Assembly (NCBI RefSeq): GCF_002078875.1
Contig: NC_034414.1
Location: 15,717,428 to 15,781,427 of the forward strand
Source of the DNA: Numida meleagris
Lineage: Eukaryota; Chordata; Aves; Galliformes; Numididae
Length of the DNA: 64,000 nucleotides
Direction: 5' to 3'
Shown: positions 63,133-64,000 of the stretch, piece after piece
How the letters are laid out: every line of letters starts with the position of its first letter
Numbering within the stretch: position 1 is the first letter of the stretch
The notes under the pieces: model-generated
What the model was told of the DNA's origin: nothing
The model's database searches: none
Seen by the model: only the letters and a program-made list of their open reading frames with translations
Position numbers and translations under genes: made by a program

Positions 63133-64000
63133 GTAAGTGAGTTTAAGATACATCATCATTCATTTAAGTAGGGAGTTATGCAATAAATCATACATTTATT
63201 CAAGTATGTTTTTGCCATTTTTAGGTGAATGCTAGATTTCCCTTTTACTAGAGTTGGAGTATTGGTGGTTTGGTTGTTTTTAAAACTTTCACTTTACACC
63301 AAGCTGCTCCTGGAAGAAAACTGAATCCCAATTAAAATTTGCGAAAACATCACTTCAGCCAACTTTATTACCTAAACTACCCCAACCTTGACAGCACACT
63401 AGGAGAAGAAAGTTCATCCAAACAGGTTTTACACATGCAATTGTTTTTAAAATAGCACTGTTTACAGTGAAAGAAAGCAAAGAAACATGACTGGCTTTAG
63501 TAGAGTAAGATAGTATCTCATGCTCCTTGACTTGACTTTTCATCAGTCCCCCTATGGCTCAAACTACACAGCATTTTCAACTCTCAATCAGTCTCAAAGT
63601 TACAAGTTCCTCATGGCACAACTGAAATTGCTGAAAAACTTGAATGACAAGTATTGTCCCTACACCTGCAGAATAGGCTGTTGCTTTCACCAGTTGCCCT
63701 GGTATTGCGGTAAACTCTTTTTCCAGACTATTAAGCTATTGATTTCCTGTAGTTCAAGCACTTATTTTCCCTTTAAAGCCCTAGCCAAACTTACACTGGT
63801 TAATAATTTTTATTTCAAGTGCTATTAAACAGAAAATTTAAGTCTTAATTTGGTCTGCTATTATTTCAAATTTGCCATTAAGTAGGTTTCTTTTCAGATA
63901 GCGTATTTAATTTCATGTGTACTCACACACACGAATATAGACATAGCGCTGTTTAAATGCATCCATTTCAGTACTTGCTCTGTCATCTTAAACTGTTCCA
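63133..64000. other. non-coding sequence to window end
   Basis: Nothing recognisable. A 102-codon plus-strand frame at 63520-63828 is AT-rich, has no known domain and lacks clear splice sites or a promoter. Confidence 0.6.

Overview
The window is vertebrate nuclear DNA, most likely from a bird and probably a galliform. Three things support this. Five to six CR1 LINE fragments are present, two of them ending in the typical ATTCTATGAT-type 3' tail. One short mariner-type element resembles Galluhop. Several worn MIR-type SINE fossils are scattered through it, as expected of amniote DNA. It is AT-rich and poor in CpG, and it shows no operons, ribosome binding sites or long bacterial-type reading frames. 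No complete protein-coding gene is visible. The 60-260 codon open frames on both strands overlap each other, carry no recognisable domains, and fit chance or repeats; only the CR1 reverse-transcriptase remnant is a recognisable protein.

Layout. Bases 1-71 hold a short GC-richer 20-bp tandem repeat cut by the window edge. From there to about 13.2 kb is unique non-coding DNA with CR1 tails (3.6, 11.3, 12.6 and 13.2 kb) and MIR-like fossils (6.6, 7.8, 8.4 and 10.2 kb). From 13.2 to 39.4 kb is long AT-rich unique sequence with small simple repeats, a polypurine tract, a perfect hairpin, an AT-rich cluster of homeodomain-type motifs and a few possible exons. A 540-bp internally deleted mariner lies at 39.44-39.98 kb between TA dinucleotides. 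The largest repeat is a truncated, frameshifted CR1 at 50.47-51.48 kb on the minus strand. From 51.5 kb to the end is again mostly unique sequence, with the best candidate exons at 56.8, 57.1 and 63.1 kb.

Interpretation. The window is best read as the inside of a large intron or an intergenic region. Two minus-strand candidate exons (57.1 and 21.6 kb) have good splice sites and compatible reading phases, so a minus-strand host gene with very long introns is possible but unproven. I recognise neither peptide. No CpG island, promoter, RNA gene, CRISPR array or convincing new biological system was found.
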